A stretch of DNA of 60,000 bases from assembly GCA_950295325.1 (NCBI GenBank), contig OX485809.1, positions 16,184,001 through 16,244,000 of the forward strand. The letters are read 5' to 3'. The translations under genes were made by a program, and so were the position numbers. The DNA comes from Polytrichum commune (taxonomy: Eukaryota > Streptophyta > Polytrichopsida > Polytrichales > Polytrichaceae). The notes under the pieces were generated by a model, which was not told the DNA's origin, did not search any database, and worked only from the letters and a program-made list of their open reading frames with translations. Positions 25,236 to 35,554 of the stretch are shown one piece after another (within the stretch, counting starts at the first letter, position 1; each line of letters starts with the position of its first letter).

Positions 25236-26581
25236 AACTCGCACTGCGTGCCCGGTAGTATCAGAGGTGGAGGAACATGTTGAGCCAGTGAAGGTCAGCT
25301 CCCGTCCTGTCCAGCCTAAGGAGGATAAAACTTTGGACGACGTACTGGGCAGTACAACACAAAAATCGGATGGAAGGTAACTTTTATGTAGTGTTAATGA
25401 TGCAGAACATAATATTCATACCGTCCTTTGATGTTGCTGGCTACGAGACTAATACATGAGGCTGTGTTCTGCAGACTTGAGGAACTTGTGAACACCATCA
25501 TTGCTGAAGCAGGTGGGAAGAAAGTTGCAAGTTTTGAGTTTCTGTATCGTGGTGAGAATTTGAGTCTACAGTGGAAAGGGGATATGAAGCCTTTGGTTCA
25601 AAATCATGGGGAGTTGAGTAACTACATGATGGAATGGATTAGGGCGTGGCTGAATCCCCAACTTGAGAGTTTAAAGTGTCACGTTTGCAGTCCTTATCTT
25701 CTAAACCTGCTCCTAGCGCATCTTCAGGAGCAAGAAAACGACACCTTAGAGGTATATGTAGCCTTCATACATGACGTGCATGGAGCCCTTCCAACGTAGA
25801 ACATAAACACTTTAATAGTTCCTTATACATGCGGGAAACATTGGACCGTTTACATAGTAGGGGGACACGGGTTCTTCCATCTCGATTCCTTGGTAGGGTC
25901 AGGTCTCCATTCCGACCCCAGAATTGAAACAAGACTCGGAAAGTTGTGGGCTGCGTGGAGTGGCAATGATACCGATGCTGATATGTGGAATGCTGTTAGC
26001 TCGTCCCAGCAGTGGGTACAAGGAATTGTGCCACAACAAAATTCTGGCTGGGCTTGCGGGTTCTACATGTTGAAGAATATCATGGAGTATACAAAGAGCG
26101 TGAGAGATAGACCCCTTATATTGTGTGAGGTAATTGAGTCTTAGACCTCTTCGAACACCTAAACATGCATAGAAAATACGCAGATGAGTAATAGATCATA
26201 AAAAATTTAAGTATAATACTACCACAATTAATGTACTGCTGTTCTGCAACAAATGTTCTAAGGATGTTTGTGTTGTTGCAGGGATTCGCGTTGAACTATA
26301 GCAGGACAGATGCATTGCGTACAAGGAGGGTAGTTCGGAATGCGTTGATCGATGTGATAGAGAATGGACGGCACCACTCCACGGAATGGAACGTGAGAAT
26401 TGTACACCAGACAGCACCACGACGAAGACCTCCAGCGAAACGACATCGCAGAGTAAGGCTCAAGGTCGGACCTCCGAAAGTAGTCGACAAGAGTTAGGTT
26501 GTATTTTTTACATGTGTAACATGTTGTAAAATGGATGTACAGTTTCCATTACATTGTACAACATCAAATACCGTGTAGTCA

Positions 26582-26690
26582 TGTAGAACAAGATACACAG
26601 AACAAGATACACAGAACAAGATACACAGAACAGGATACACAGAACAAGATATACAGCACAGAAAACGCAGAACATGATACAAAGAACACT
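26582..26690 (+). repeat. 14-bp tandem repeat between the two MULE genes
   Basis: Six or more copies of 'agaacaagatacac' lie just beyond the Ulp1 gene stop, decaying rightwards into 'agaaaacgcagaacatgata'. The region may include the 3' UTR of that gene. Confidence 0.88.
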
Positions 26691-27179
26691 CGAAGGTCAA
26701 AGACCATTTGTACTGCTTTCAATAGCAACCATTTTGATATAAAACAATGGCATTTCAGAAGACCATGTGTGATATGGGATGTTGGGGGGGGGGGGATGTG
26801 GTTAGATGGGATCACTTGAAAGGGATGGGAGCAGTCATGATGAAAACGCACCAAACCCAAAAATAGTCGATGTGCAGTAGAAGAAGTGTAGAGCAGGGAA
26901 TGGGCAGGACAACTGGCGCGTCATCAACCAATGGTGCAGAACAATACACAATGAGCAGGACATGCGAGTTGCAGTACAACAAGGAAAATGAGCTGAGGTA
27001 TGTCGTAACCAGAACATGAATCACCCTACTACACCCAGATATGGTACTTAGGAAGGACCATTTTATTGTTAACACATAACTTTGCACACAGAATTAAAAA
27101 CTATTACAAGTAAGAACTAACTGTGTACTGCATTACAAATATGCAGATAATGCAGATTATTGTTCACACTTAAACCCTA

Positions 27180-30100
27180 TCATTTGGAGCTGGAAAGCTT
27201 TCTCTTCGGCAACGGGAACTCCAGGAAACTCCTCCGGCGTTTTAAAGAGTTGTCGCCTACCCTCTCTGGAAACGAGGTTGTCGTAGGAGTCAATGGCATC
27301 CGTGTAACACCTTGTGCAATAAGCTGGTTTTGCTTGCCCCGAATGTGCCTAAGGCCAGCGATCAAGTGAGTTTGTAGAACAGGATGTTGCTCAGCCTTGA
27401 GTGCAAGGGTGGCGTAAATGTCGTGCGCGGTTGCGGCAGTAGGTGCTTGTGAAGAACTCTCTTGGGAAAGGGGAGTCGAATGGAAGGAGTCCATTTGGGT
27501 AAACTGAGAGGAGAACTGCGAGGGGTTCTGTTCATCGTCCACAGTCACAGGGTCCACAAGAGTTAGAGTGATGTGATCTTCGACAACATCAATTTGCAGA
27601 ACATTGTCCTGCACCACAGGTTCAACTTCGATTGGTGTGCCCATGTCTTCCGGAACATGGATTTGAGTAGTCTGTTGTGACAGTCCTGCGTAGCAACGCG
27701 CAATTGGAGTGGCGCGCTGAGTTCCATGTCGTGTACCAGCTTCACGCACTATGACACCATCTTCAATTCCAAGGTGGAGCATCTTGAAGACTTTAATGGT
27801 GTGCTTGCAAATCATGCCCTCTTTGGCGACGGGGCAGTCGCATTGTGCCCATTCAGAGTCCGGACATTTGATGGTCCACACCTTCGGGCGGTTGTTTACA
27901 GACCCCACATATGCAACATCCTCGTCCATACAAATGAGGACGTTACTATCAGGTATGTCGTTGGCTCCCATAATTGCAGATGCAACAATACCCTCTTGTT
28001 TCTTGTTGCGTATATATCCGTATGCTTTGCATTGGACACTGTACCAGTAATGAGTCAAAACGTCACCCGTTAGATGATAAATAAGCCAGTCCATGCGCCT
28101 ACCTACAAATCTCTCTTTGGCAGAGTTTAGAACACTCTTCAAATTGTTGTGATAGGATTCAATAGCTGCGTTAGTGTTCTGTCCTGCATGTGGTATCCGT
28201 CGCGCTCCGACGCACCACATTGGTGTCTTGACTCGCCAAACATCGTTCATGTATATCATGAACGCACTCGCCAATGAACGAGTGTTAGATATATTGTCTA
28301 GTTGGTCGAGGGCCCAGTCGATAGGATCATCGTCAACCTTGCAACCTTTCCCGTACATTATGTCGCCGAGCATTTGAAGAACAGTGTTGCGTTCTGCAGC
28401 GCTTGAAATTTTCTTGATGGCGTTCTCTGCCCATGACTTTCTGACATGCCACAAACACAGGAAAATTTTGGCTTGCGGCCACACCATGCTGCGCAAGAGA
28501 CAGAACAACAGATTATGAGCTCAGAGGATGAACACCGAGGAAAATACCTGTAACAGTGAGGAATTAATAATTAACACCAATATGCAATGCAGGACACTGC
28601 ATTACATATTGGGGTGAGACTACAAAGTAAAAGTTGCAGAACAGACAATAACTGCTTACCCAAGTGTGTTTATTTCAGCCTGAGCATTGTCAACGATAAT
28701 AGAGGATGGTAACCAATCATTTTTGAACCCTTGAACCCTGTCATGCAGCGCTTGAAGAACTGGGCGGAGATCTTGTTCACGTGTCCGCGAAATGACAAAG
28801 AAAGCCACTGGTATGCCATTTCTCCAATCATCGAACACCATAACAGTGTAGAGTGGGTACTGTAGAAACAATGAACATCATTGTTAGCATAGGGCAGAAC
28901 ATGGTTGAAACAAATTGACTGGCAGTATGAGAAAATCATCACAGAACATGACGACGAAGATGAAGGACATGGACATTAGCTTACCCTAGTCTGGCTGGTA
29001 CCAAACGTGGCGTCAATGGAAAGAGCGCTGTTGTGACCGAAGCTTGCCATCATTTCAAGTTGCCATTCAGTTTGTATGCCTATGGTGAAAGGTGAGTCGT
29101 CTTGTGTTTGAGAATTAAGGTCCAGTAGCGAGTGCTCTTGGTAGTAGAACACGCTGTCTGGATTCTCTGCTGCCCACATACGGACGTTAATCGGATCGGA
29201 CGGATGTTTCTCCCACAGATCTTCAGCCCTCTTTCGACATATGTTTCTGACGTCGGACGGCAACAAGAATGTGTCGCGCGTCACTACTCCATTACACACG
29301 GCAAGCTCACGAACCTCTTTGGTGTGTTGTTGCATGATTTGGGCAGGGGATAACCCATAGGCATGCATTTCAACAATTTTTTGTTTCATTTCAGTTGAAA
29401 GGCCAGCACCGAGCGCATATCTAAATCCACCGAGCATGGTGCCGTGGCAGTGTTCTCCAGCTTTATTCAAGTGTTCTGCATTTTCATAAATTAGCAAACA
29501 CAACGAGTGGTCCAGATAGGGCTTCTTCGCAAGAAAACAACATTGGCACCCTCGCTTTCTTGAGTTGCCCGCATATGTCTTGCCAATGCGCGCAGCCTTT
29601 GGACGGGTTGATTTGCTCACTGCGAAAGACTCGTATTCCGGTATTACCTTCTTACCTTGCTTTTTCTTTTGCAACATCTTCTGCTTTTTTTTTGTGTAGA
29701 TTTCAGTAGAGCTTGCATATCATGCGCAACAATATCACTCCTATCTTCAGGACCAAAATTGCACCTGTATCTGCAATGGCAATGGAAGAACACATGTATT
29801 GAATATGTAAAATTTTATATGTACATATTTGCAGGACATGGAATCCATACACCCTCATGAACAGTAAGGACAGTGTACTGCAAATTGTGGAGTGTAGAAT
29901 GAAATGCATAAGTTTGATATTTGGCTGGTGAGCACATTATGACAAGCAGAACATGAATAGTGTGTGGTTTCAAATTCAGAGCAGGCAGTAGGTCAAACCT
30001 CAGTACAATAGCAGGACTGTGTGCACGAGGTGTTCGCAAGGAGTTTGGCAAGTTAACACGAACGATTTCCTTGGTAAAATTGCAGGGAAATTGAAGATGT

Positions 30101-30414
30101 TGTTGCTCGCCTTTAATGAAATCATCAAGTCTCTCCCACAATATTACAACTAGCTTAGAGGTTTTCTGTATCCCTTGACCTTGTGTAACGTGGTTGGTCC
30201 ACACCAAGTCGTCCATAGCAAATGCACCTGGAGGAGGATTTTGAACTCTCTCTCTCAACGAAATTATAAGATCAGCCTACATTGCACGAAATGTTGCAGG
30301 AGCGATTTGTGGGATGTCATTATCGCACTCTACACTGGATTGAGGATTTGACAAATTGCGGGGGAAATGGATGGTCGCCTTCTCTTGAACAGAATTTCGG
30401 GAGGCCATTTCCAT
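27180..30414 (-). pseudogene. MULE transposase (DDE plus SWIM zinc finger), 4 exons, broken
   Basis: Exons on minus: 30414-29999, 29770-28985, 28859-28660, 28488-27180, all with GT-AG borders. The catalytic triad reads as Asp in 'LSIDATFGTSQT', Asp in 'SSIIVDNAQAE' and Glu in 'NTNAAIESYHNNLKSV'. The adjacent 'YPLYTVMVFDDWRNGIPVA' is typical of the family. A SWIM finger follows, 'CDCPVAKEGMICKH'. The last 150 residues are Pro/Gln/Thr-rich. The start at 30414 is a guess: an in-frame ATG following a short repeat-derived stretch. Lesions: TAG at 30277-30279 and a likely 1-base loss in a run of nine A (minus strand, about 29686-29694) that shifts the frame. It would bind and cut the terminal repeats. 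Confidence 0.88.
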
Positions 30415-30429
30415 GAATACGAATGTGAT

Positions 30430-30840
30430 GAGGGAGGGGGTGTGTCCTTGCAAGTTGAAGGCGATGAAGAAAATTTCAGCAGTATCCAACTACTTCGAAC
30501 AGCAGAGCTGGAAACGAGGGAGGGGCTGCAAGGTGAAGGCGATGAAGAAAATTTGAGCAGTACCCAACTACTTCGAACAGCAGAACTGGAAACGAGGGAG
30601 GGGATGCAAGGTGAAGGCGATGAAGAAGATTTGAGCAGTACCCAACTACTTCGAACAACAGAACTGGAAACGAGGGAGGGGATGCAAGTAGAAGGCGATG
30701 AAGAAAATTTGAGCAGTACCCAACTACTTCGAACAACATAACTGGAAACGAGGGAGGGGATGTGTCCTTGCAAGGTGAAGGCGATGAAGAAAATTTGAGC
30801 AGTACCCAACAACTTCGAACAGCAGAACTGGAAACGGATA
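30430..30840. repeat. 78-bp minisatellite upstream of the MULE transposase
   Basis: About five copies of a 78-bp unit containing 'ggaaacgagggagggg', 'gaaggcgatgaagaaaattt' and 'cccaactacttcgaaca'. The period is divisible by 3, so frames stay open on both strands; on plus it would read as a 26-aa acidic repeat. Confidence 0.92.
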
Positions 30841-30964
30841 GCAAAGAACTCAAAATCTGAAAACGCGAGCACAAATGACGAAACCCTAAACCATCACACA
30901 CTATGTAAAGAAATGTGTGCTCTGCGTTCCAAGACCCTCAAACCCTAGATCCAAAAATCACTCC

Positions 30965-31330
30965 ATTCGCATACCTGTAGAGCATGTTCTGTATAGGTAG
31001 ATATTGAGAACGAGTCCATTTACAAATCTGCAGATCATGTTCTCTATAGGTAGATATTGAGAACGAGTCCATTTACAGATCTGCAGATCATGTTCTCTAT
31101 AGGTAGAGATTGAGAACGAGTCCATTCTGTAGATCTGCAGAGTATGTTCTGTATAGGTACATATGCAGAACGACTCCATCGCAGATCTGAAGGGAATGTT
31201 CTGTATAGGTAGATATACAGGAACACTCCATCGCAGATCTGCAGAGCATGTACTGTATATGTACATATGCAGAACTGGGTCTGGGTGTACAGATCTGGGT
31301 ATACAGAACAGCAGATGCAGAACTGGATAT
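30965..31330. repeat. MULE right subterminal array: 53-bp unit
   Basis: About five copies with a 53-bp period around 'tctgcagatcatgttct' and 'ctataggtaga', decaying towards the right end. Each unit holds GTTCT/AGAAC words in both orientations. Confidence 0.9.
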
Positions 31331-32103
31331 ACAGTACCCTATACTTGTAACATTGTGTATATAACATTGTGTATATAACATTGTATGTATAAATGTATAA
31401 GGATCTTAGTATATGTCAATGTCGTGTACTAAATCCTAGCTACGCAGGTCTGGAGGACGCCTTCAACGCGGACGTGGAGTGGATGAACGTCGAGTGGAGT
31501 GGATGGACGGTTGGACACTGTTGACGTCACTTCGCGGGCAGTCCTGTACCTGTCAGAGGTGCCCCCTATAAGTTCGTGGGGGGGTATTTAACGTCCTCCC
31601 TAGAATAGGCATTGACAAGCTACCCTCAACCCACCTTGAACCAACCCGAGATAGAGTGGAGCCCGTTACCTACCCCACATGAAGGTAGTGGAGATCACTA
31701 TGAGGTAGTGCCACTAGTGGCACCTAAAAGTGTCACTTTGTGGGCCCATACACTCCTACACCATGGGGAACGCTTCAAAGTAGTAGAGTAGTGCCTGGGA
31801 AGGTTTTGGGCAAAATTGGTCAAGTTCCTAGTGATTTTAAATCTAACTATTTACATTTTGACATCTTCCGGATTTGCTTTCATTCATTTGAGGTATATTC
31901 TACAGATTCCTCTAAAATGATCGGTAATTCTCCTGAAGTCTCCAACTTCAACCGGTTATTTCTCAAACTCAACCAACCGGTCATTCATTTGTAACTAACC
32001 TCTGGTTCTCCCTGGATAGTATAGTAGAGTGTTGGTAATTGGGAAGCGTTTATAAGTGTTGGTTTTGGGTGAGGTGTTGGTTTTAGCACCCTCTACCTTA
32101 ATG

Positions 32104-33187
32104 CACGCACCTAGTTCATCAACCATCAAATGACCAAAAAACCTCAAGTGTGAACAAGTGGGTTTGGGTTTGGCCTAAAGTATAGGGGAATTCCTTAAAG
32201 GGAGTGCATTATGGAGTTTGAGAGCATTGCATGAGGATGGGAGCCCGACTGTAGTGCTCAAAAACCCACAGTGCACGACCCACAAGGCGTTTCCCTGTAT
32301 TAAGAAACGTCTTGTGGTTTTTCGATACAGAAGGCATTATACTCTGAACGATGGGCATTCTGCTCAGTGGCGGGACATTTTGTAGTTGCATAATGTCCTC
32401 CAACCATAATATAGAATATTCTATTGTGTAATGACCATATATTAACAAGGATAATGTGCAGCATGTCTTTACAATGGGCACTGCCCTTGTGATGTATGTT
32501 TCGTCGAAAAAGTGTAGACATTAGAGTTATCCTTAACATCCCTCAATCGGAACCATGAGTTTGATCCTTCTTTGAGAAAACTTTTTATTGAGAGCGTGTT
32601 AGCTTGTCATGTATCGGAGCTTATTTTGAAAGTTGGGTGAAACTTTTGGAAATCTCCCTTTTCACTTCTCGAATTTTAAGAGGATCTTAAGATCTAAAAT
32701 AGAGAATGTGCATGGGACATGTTGTCTAAATCCCATATCAACCCATTCAAGGCTAGCTTGACCCACCCATGCTAGTAGGGCAATCTAGAAATCCGGTTCT
32801 TTAATAACCTGACACCCTCCTTGTGTAGAAATCTTGAGTGAGTTTGTGTAAATTCTCATAAACTCAGGGGTTGGGACTAAACCCATGGTTTCATCTGCTT
32901 TGCTTTGCTTTACAAATAACTCTATTGTATTGAAAATTGCAGCAGTTGCAGTATTTTTGTAGCGCCAAATCTGTTAGAGTCTCTGAACAGAAGAAAAGAC
33001 CAGACAAGACTTCCAACAGGTTCAGCTTCAAACTCAAACGAGGAAGGAGAACCTGCATTTCAGGACCACCATGTTGAAGTAATGCTCATAATATACCATT
33101 GGGTTCATGCAAGGGTGTGGGTACATTTACTTTGTTTGGTGCTTGCAAGAAGGAAGCAAAGCTACCAACTCTGACGTCATTCGTGAT
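32104..33187. other. Intergenic DNA, no gene seen
   Basis: Several short open frames on minus at 32209-32539 look accidental. No domain, RNA gene or repeat structure could be supported. Confidence 0.45.
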
Positions 33188-33680
33188 AAGGTAGATAGGT
33201 TTTGAATGGCCACTTTTTCTGACTAGCCCACTTCTTCTAGGTTATGAAACACAGTCATTACAGAATGGATACCAAATCCAAATCAAGGATGTAGCCACTT
33301 TCCTCATGATTTTTGGAGCTCATATGAACATCTTATCTGTTTTCAAACGAAAGATTCTCATGTAATAATAAAATAAAATAAAAGCAACGTCTGGATTTCT
33401 TTTACCCTGACGTGAATGGGAACCAATTCCTCTTTACTGTGATCATGTTTGACCAAGCGTCATGATTCTCATGTATGTTGAACGTTCATATTGGTCTTCC
33501 CAACTATGTTGATTATTGAGCATTGAATGGTGGCCATAAATTTGTGACAAACAATCTAATTTCTTTCGAACAGATGTTCTTTTGGTATCCATTCTTGGAA
33601 CTACACCAACCACGTACTACTCAAATAGGTGTTCAAATAAAAGACGAGTAACCAAATTAAAGATGTCTACCTTAGGTTCA
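33188..33680 (+). repeat. Dispersed repeat family R1, copy 2
   Basis: It begins 'aaggtagataggtttt' and ends 'gatgtctacctt', an imperfect terminal inversion. In between are 'aaatccaaat', 'tttcctcatgatttttgg', 'ctcatatgaacatctta' and 'tttggtatccattctt', in the same order as the copies at 5.9 and 53.4 kb. Confidence 0.75.
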
Positions 33681-33884
33681 CCATCGATGGAGAGATTTCC
33701 ATTTGAAAATCATTAGAGTTATGGCAAGCCCACCTTCTTGTCACACCAGACACTCACATCGAACAACCCCCATTGCTTCCAAAATGTAGAAAAAGTACCC
33801 ATACTCTTTTGTCAGTGGTGATGCAACTCAAGTTTTTCAATATGCCTACATAAGCTAGCCATGTCTTACTCCAACATAGAAAAA

Positions 33885-34228
33885 ATGTGGACATCTGTCT
33901 TTGAGTGGTATGTGGTTAGGTGTGGATCTAAAAACAAATACCAAAAAATATGTGTTTAAAACAAATCGGACTACATGCCCAAAATGTGCTAACCATTCTA
34001 GGCTCAATACTCAGCATGATTTGGGGACTCATATGACAAGTTAATGAGCATGAGCATCTCCACTTTGATAGTACCCCACTTGAGAATCTCCATATGAGCT
34101 TCAAAAATTATGAGGAAAATGGCTCTACACACAATTTAATTTGCTAATCATCTCAGTAATTGCATGTTTCATATCTTCCAAGTGGATGCAGAGAGAAGCA
34201 TCCAATTAACCAGCGTCTACCTTAATTT
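33885..34228 (-). repeat. Dispersed repeat family R1, copy 3 (inverted)
   Basis: Reverse-oriented relative of copy 2: 'ggttaggtgtggatct', 'cggactacatgcccaaa', 'ttatgaggaaaatggct', and ending 'gcgtctaccttaat'. Copies 2 and 3 face each other about 200 bp apart. Confidence 0.75.
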
Positions 34229-35554
34229 GACTTTGACTGAGTGGGAGAGAGAGAAGGGAATTTATCTAAAAACTTGCACCTGCGGTAAGGAAAAAGTATG
34301 TTGGCTTATTGTGGCCACTTTCAACTCCAGAGACAAATTTAGCAATTATATTGCATTGGAAATTGGCTCATCTGGTTAGCATTCACAAATCACATGAATT
34401 TTTAATTCAAGTTTGGAAATCAAAGTTGAGATACAAACGTTACAAGAGGTCAAAGTGAAGACTCTCTCTTTTAATGATTGCATAGACCTCCCCACATGTA
34501 TTCACAATGTACTGAGAATGATGTATACATAGTCCAATCTCATCATAATGTATGCCTTTTTGGTGTCCTTCACAACTATAAGCCTTGGCATTTACCACTT
34601 CAATCTGATCAAGAGTGACCACAAAAAGCCAATATACCTTAACAGGCAGAAAGTGCAGAGGATACCACTGTCAACAATGGACTGCTATACATGCTAGGAT
34701 TAACATATGGAGAAGACAGTAGCACCTGGACAGTACATAGTGTGTTGCATCCAAAATACAACCTACAGAATCATTATCACATAAATTGCTAAGAAATACC
34801 ACATCAGAACTAAACCACTAAGAATTCCACTAGATTTATCTGGTTTCTAACAGGTAAAAATTTGGAGTGCACTATGTAGTCCATTGAGAATCACACCCTA
34901 GGAACTGCCTATTACCAAGCACTGCATCAAGTTCTGAGAGGCACATGAAATTTGCATTAAAAAGAGGCCCCCTAATTCTGTAGTAAATCCAATCATGGCC
35001 AATGGTTCTGCCAATGTCATGTTCTGAAAGCTGTAGAAAAATTTACGCAATCACACATACACCAATTTATCTTGAACGAACTCCACAAGACAAAACTGTC
35101 ACTGGAAATAGAATTCTTCCACCTGACTGCAGATCAACAAATTACAAAGGAGACTTGGGAATGCCCTTAAAATACACTGTCTGTACTGTTGCAGGGTCCG
35201 AGAAGGAGATTGGTGTCTGGTGCTACAAATACAAGTACAAAAGCCATTGTGGGGTTCAAACAAAGAATGTGCATAACCTTGTCTATAAAAACTAGGGAGT
35301 GAAAAGTCACTTCTAAATACAGCAAAAAATAGCCCAACAAAACTACACTGTATTTTGTACAAACCTCTCCCTGAAGCGTCTAGCTGTTAATGGTGTGTCC
35401 CCCAAATGGCAAAGAACAAGGAGCCTAAAAAACCTCCTTGTCAATCGAGACTACCTAGTGTAATGAGATGAGATGAGATGAGATGAGAGGATGTGAACTT
35501 TGAACCCAAAAGAAAAATTACAGGGTCACCGGGTCAAAAACGAAAAAATAGAAA
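34229..35554. other. 3' flank of the SCYL2-like gene
   Basis: No coding region recognised. A (GATGA)n microsatellite lies at about 35465-35487, roughly 70 bp beyond the minus-strand stop codon, probably within or next to the 3' UTR. Confidence 0.5.

Larger units (their letters stand above)
20872..26497 (+). pseudogene. MULE-borne Ulp1-like cysteine protease fusion gene, multi-exon, broken
   Basis: Phase-consistent exons: 20872-21054, 21834-23138, 23276-24106, 24313-24734, 24837-25376, 25475-26129, 26282-26497 (about 1,384 codons). The N-terminal part has a C2HC-type finger (CIYCNESYKDK then H.....C), Pro/Ser-rich linkers with basic patches, and a coiled charged region (about 23300-23530). 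A four-copy 17-aa repeat (SVQNMGEVSTATKDAST) follows. The C terminus is a C48/Ulp1-like protease: His in 'GKHWTVYIV' (25839), Asp in 'FFHLDSL' (25884), Gln and Cys in 'QQNSGWACGFYM' (Cys 26055). A basic tail closes it. Such enzymes cleave SUMO-like conjugates; the role in the transposon is unknown. Stops at 20893, 24005, 24424 and 25797 interrupt the frame, though the last lies where a 48-bp intron is also possible. Confidence 0.8.
18240..31607. mobile_element. 13.35-kb Mutator-like element (MULE) with Ulp1-type passenger gene
   Basis: Terminal inverted repeats of about 43 bp begin 'gggaggacgtta' and end 'acttatagggggcacct' (18247-18290; 31557-31600), differing by one substitution and one indel in the C/G run. 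A 7-bp direct repeat 'tagaata' flanks the element (18240-18246; 31601-31607), shorter than the 9 bp usual for MULEs. Inside are a minus-strand MULE/SWIM transposase and a plus-strand gene ending in a Ulp1 cysteine protease, convergent around 26.5-27.2 kb. Tandem arrays fill both subterminal zones. Ulp1-carrying MULEs are known in plants (the Kaonashi/CUMULE group), so the general class is established; this arrangement I do not recognise. Both genes carry nonsense mutations. Confidence 0.92.
17767..32103. mobile_element. Putative older inverted-repeat element split by the MULE
   Basis: About 17767-17800 reads 'taaggtagagggtgctt' then 'aaaccaacact'; about 32060-32103 is its inverted counterpart ('gtgttggttttagcaccct' then 'ctacctta'). 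Without the MULE the element would be about 970 bp with no coding capacity. Related ends ('aaggtaga...', '...tctacctt') occur near 33.19, 33.67, 34.22, 44.15 and 53.77 kb. Whether these two ends belong to one element is an inference. The outer 4 bp could be a TTAA target or part of the repeat. Confidence 0.55.

Noticed and set aside
17767-32103. piggyBac origin for the outer element because of TTAA-like ends
   Set aside because: Related ends elsewhere in the window do not keep TTAA on both sides, so the class cannot be assigned.
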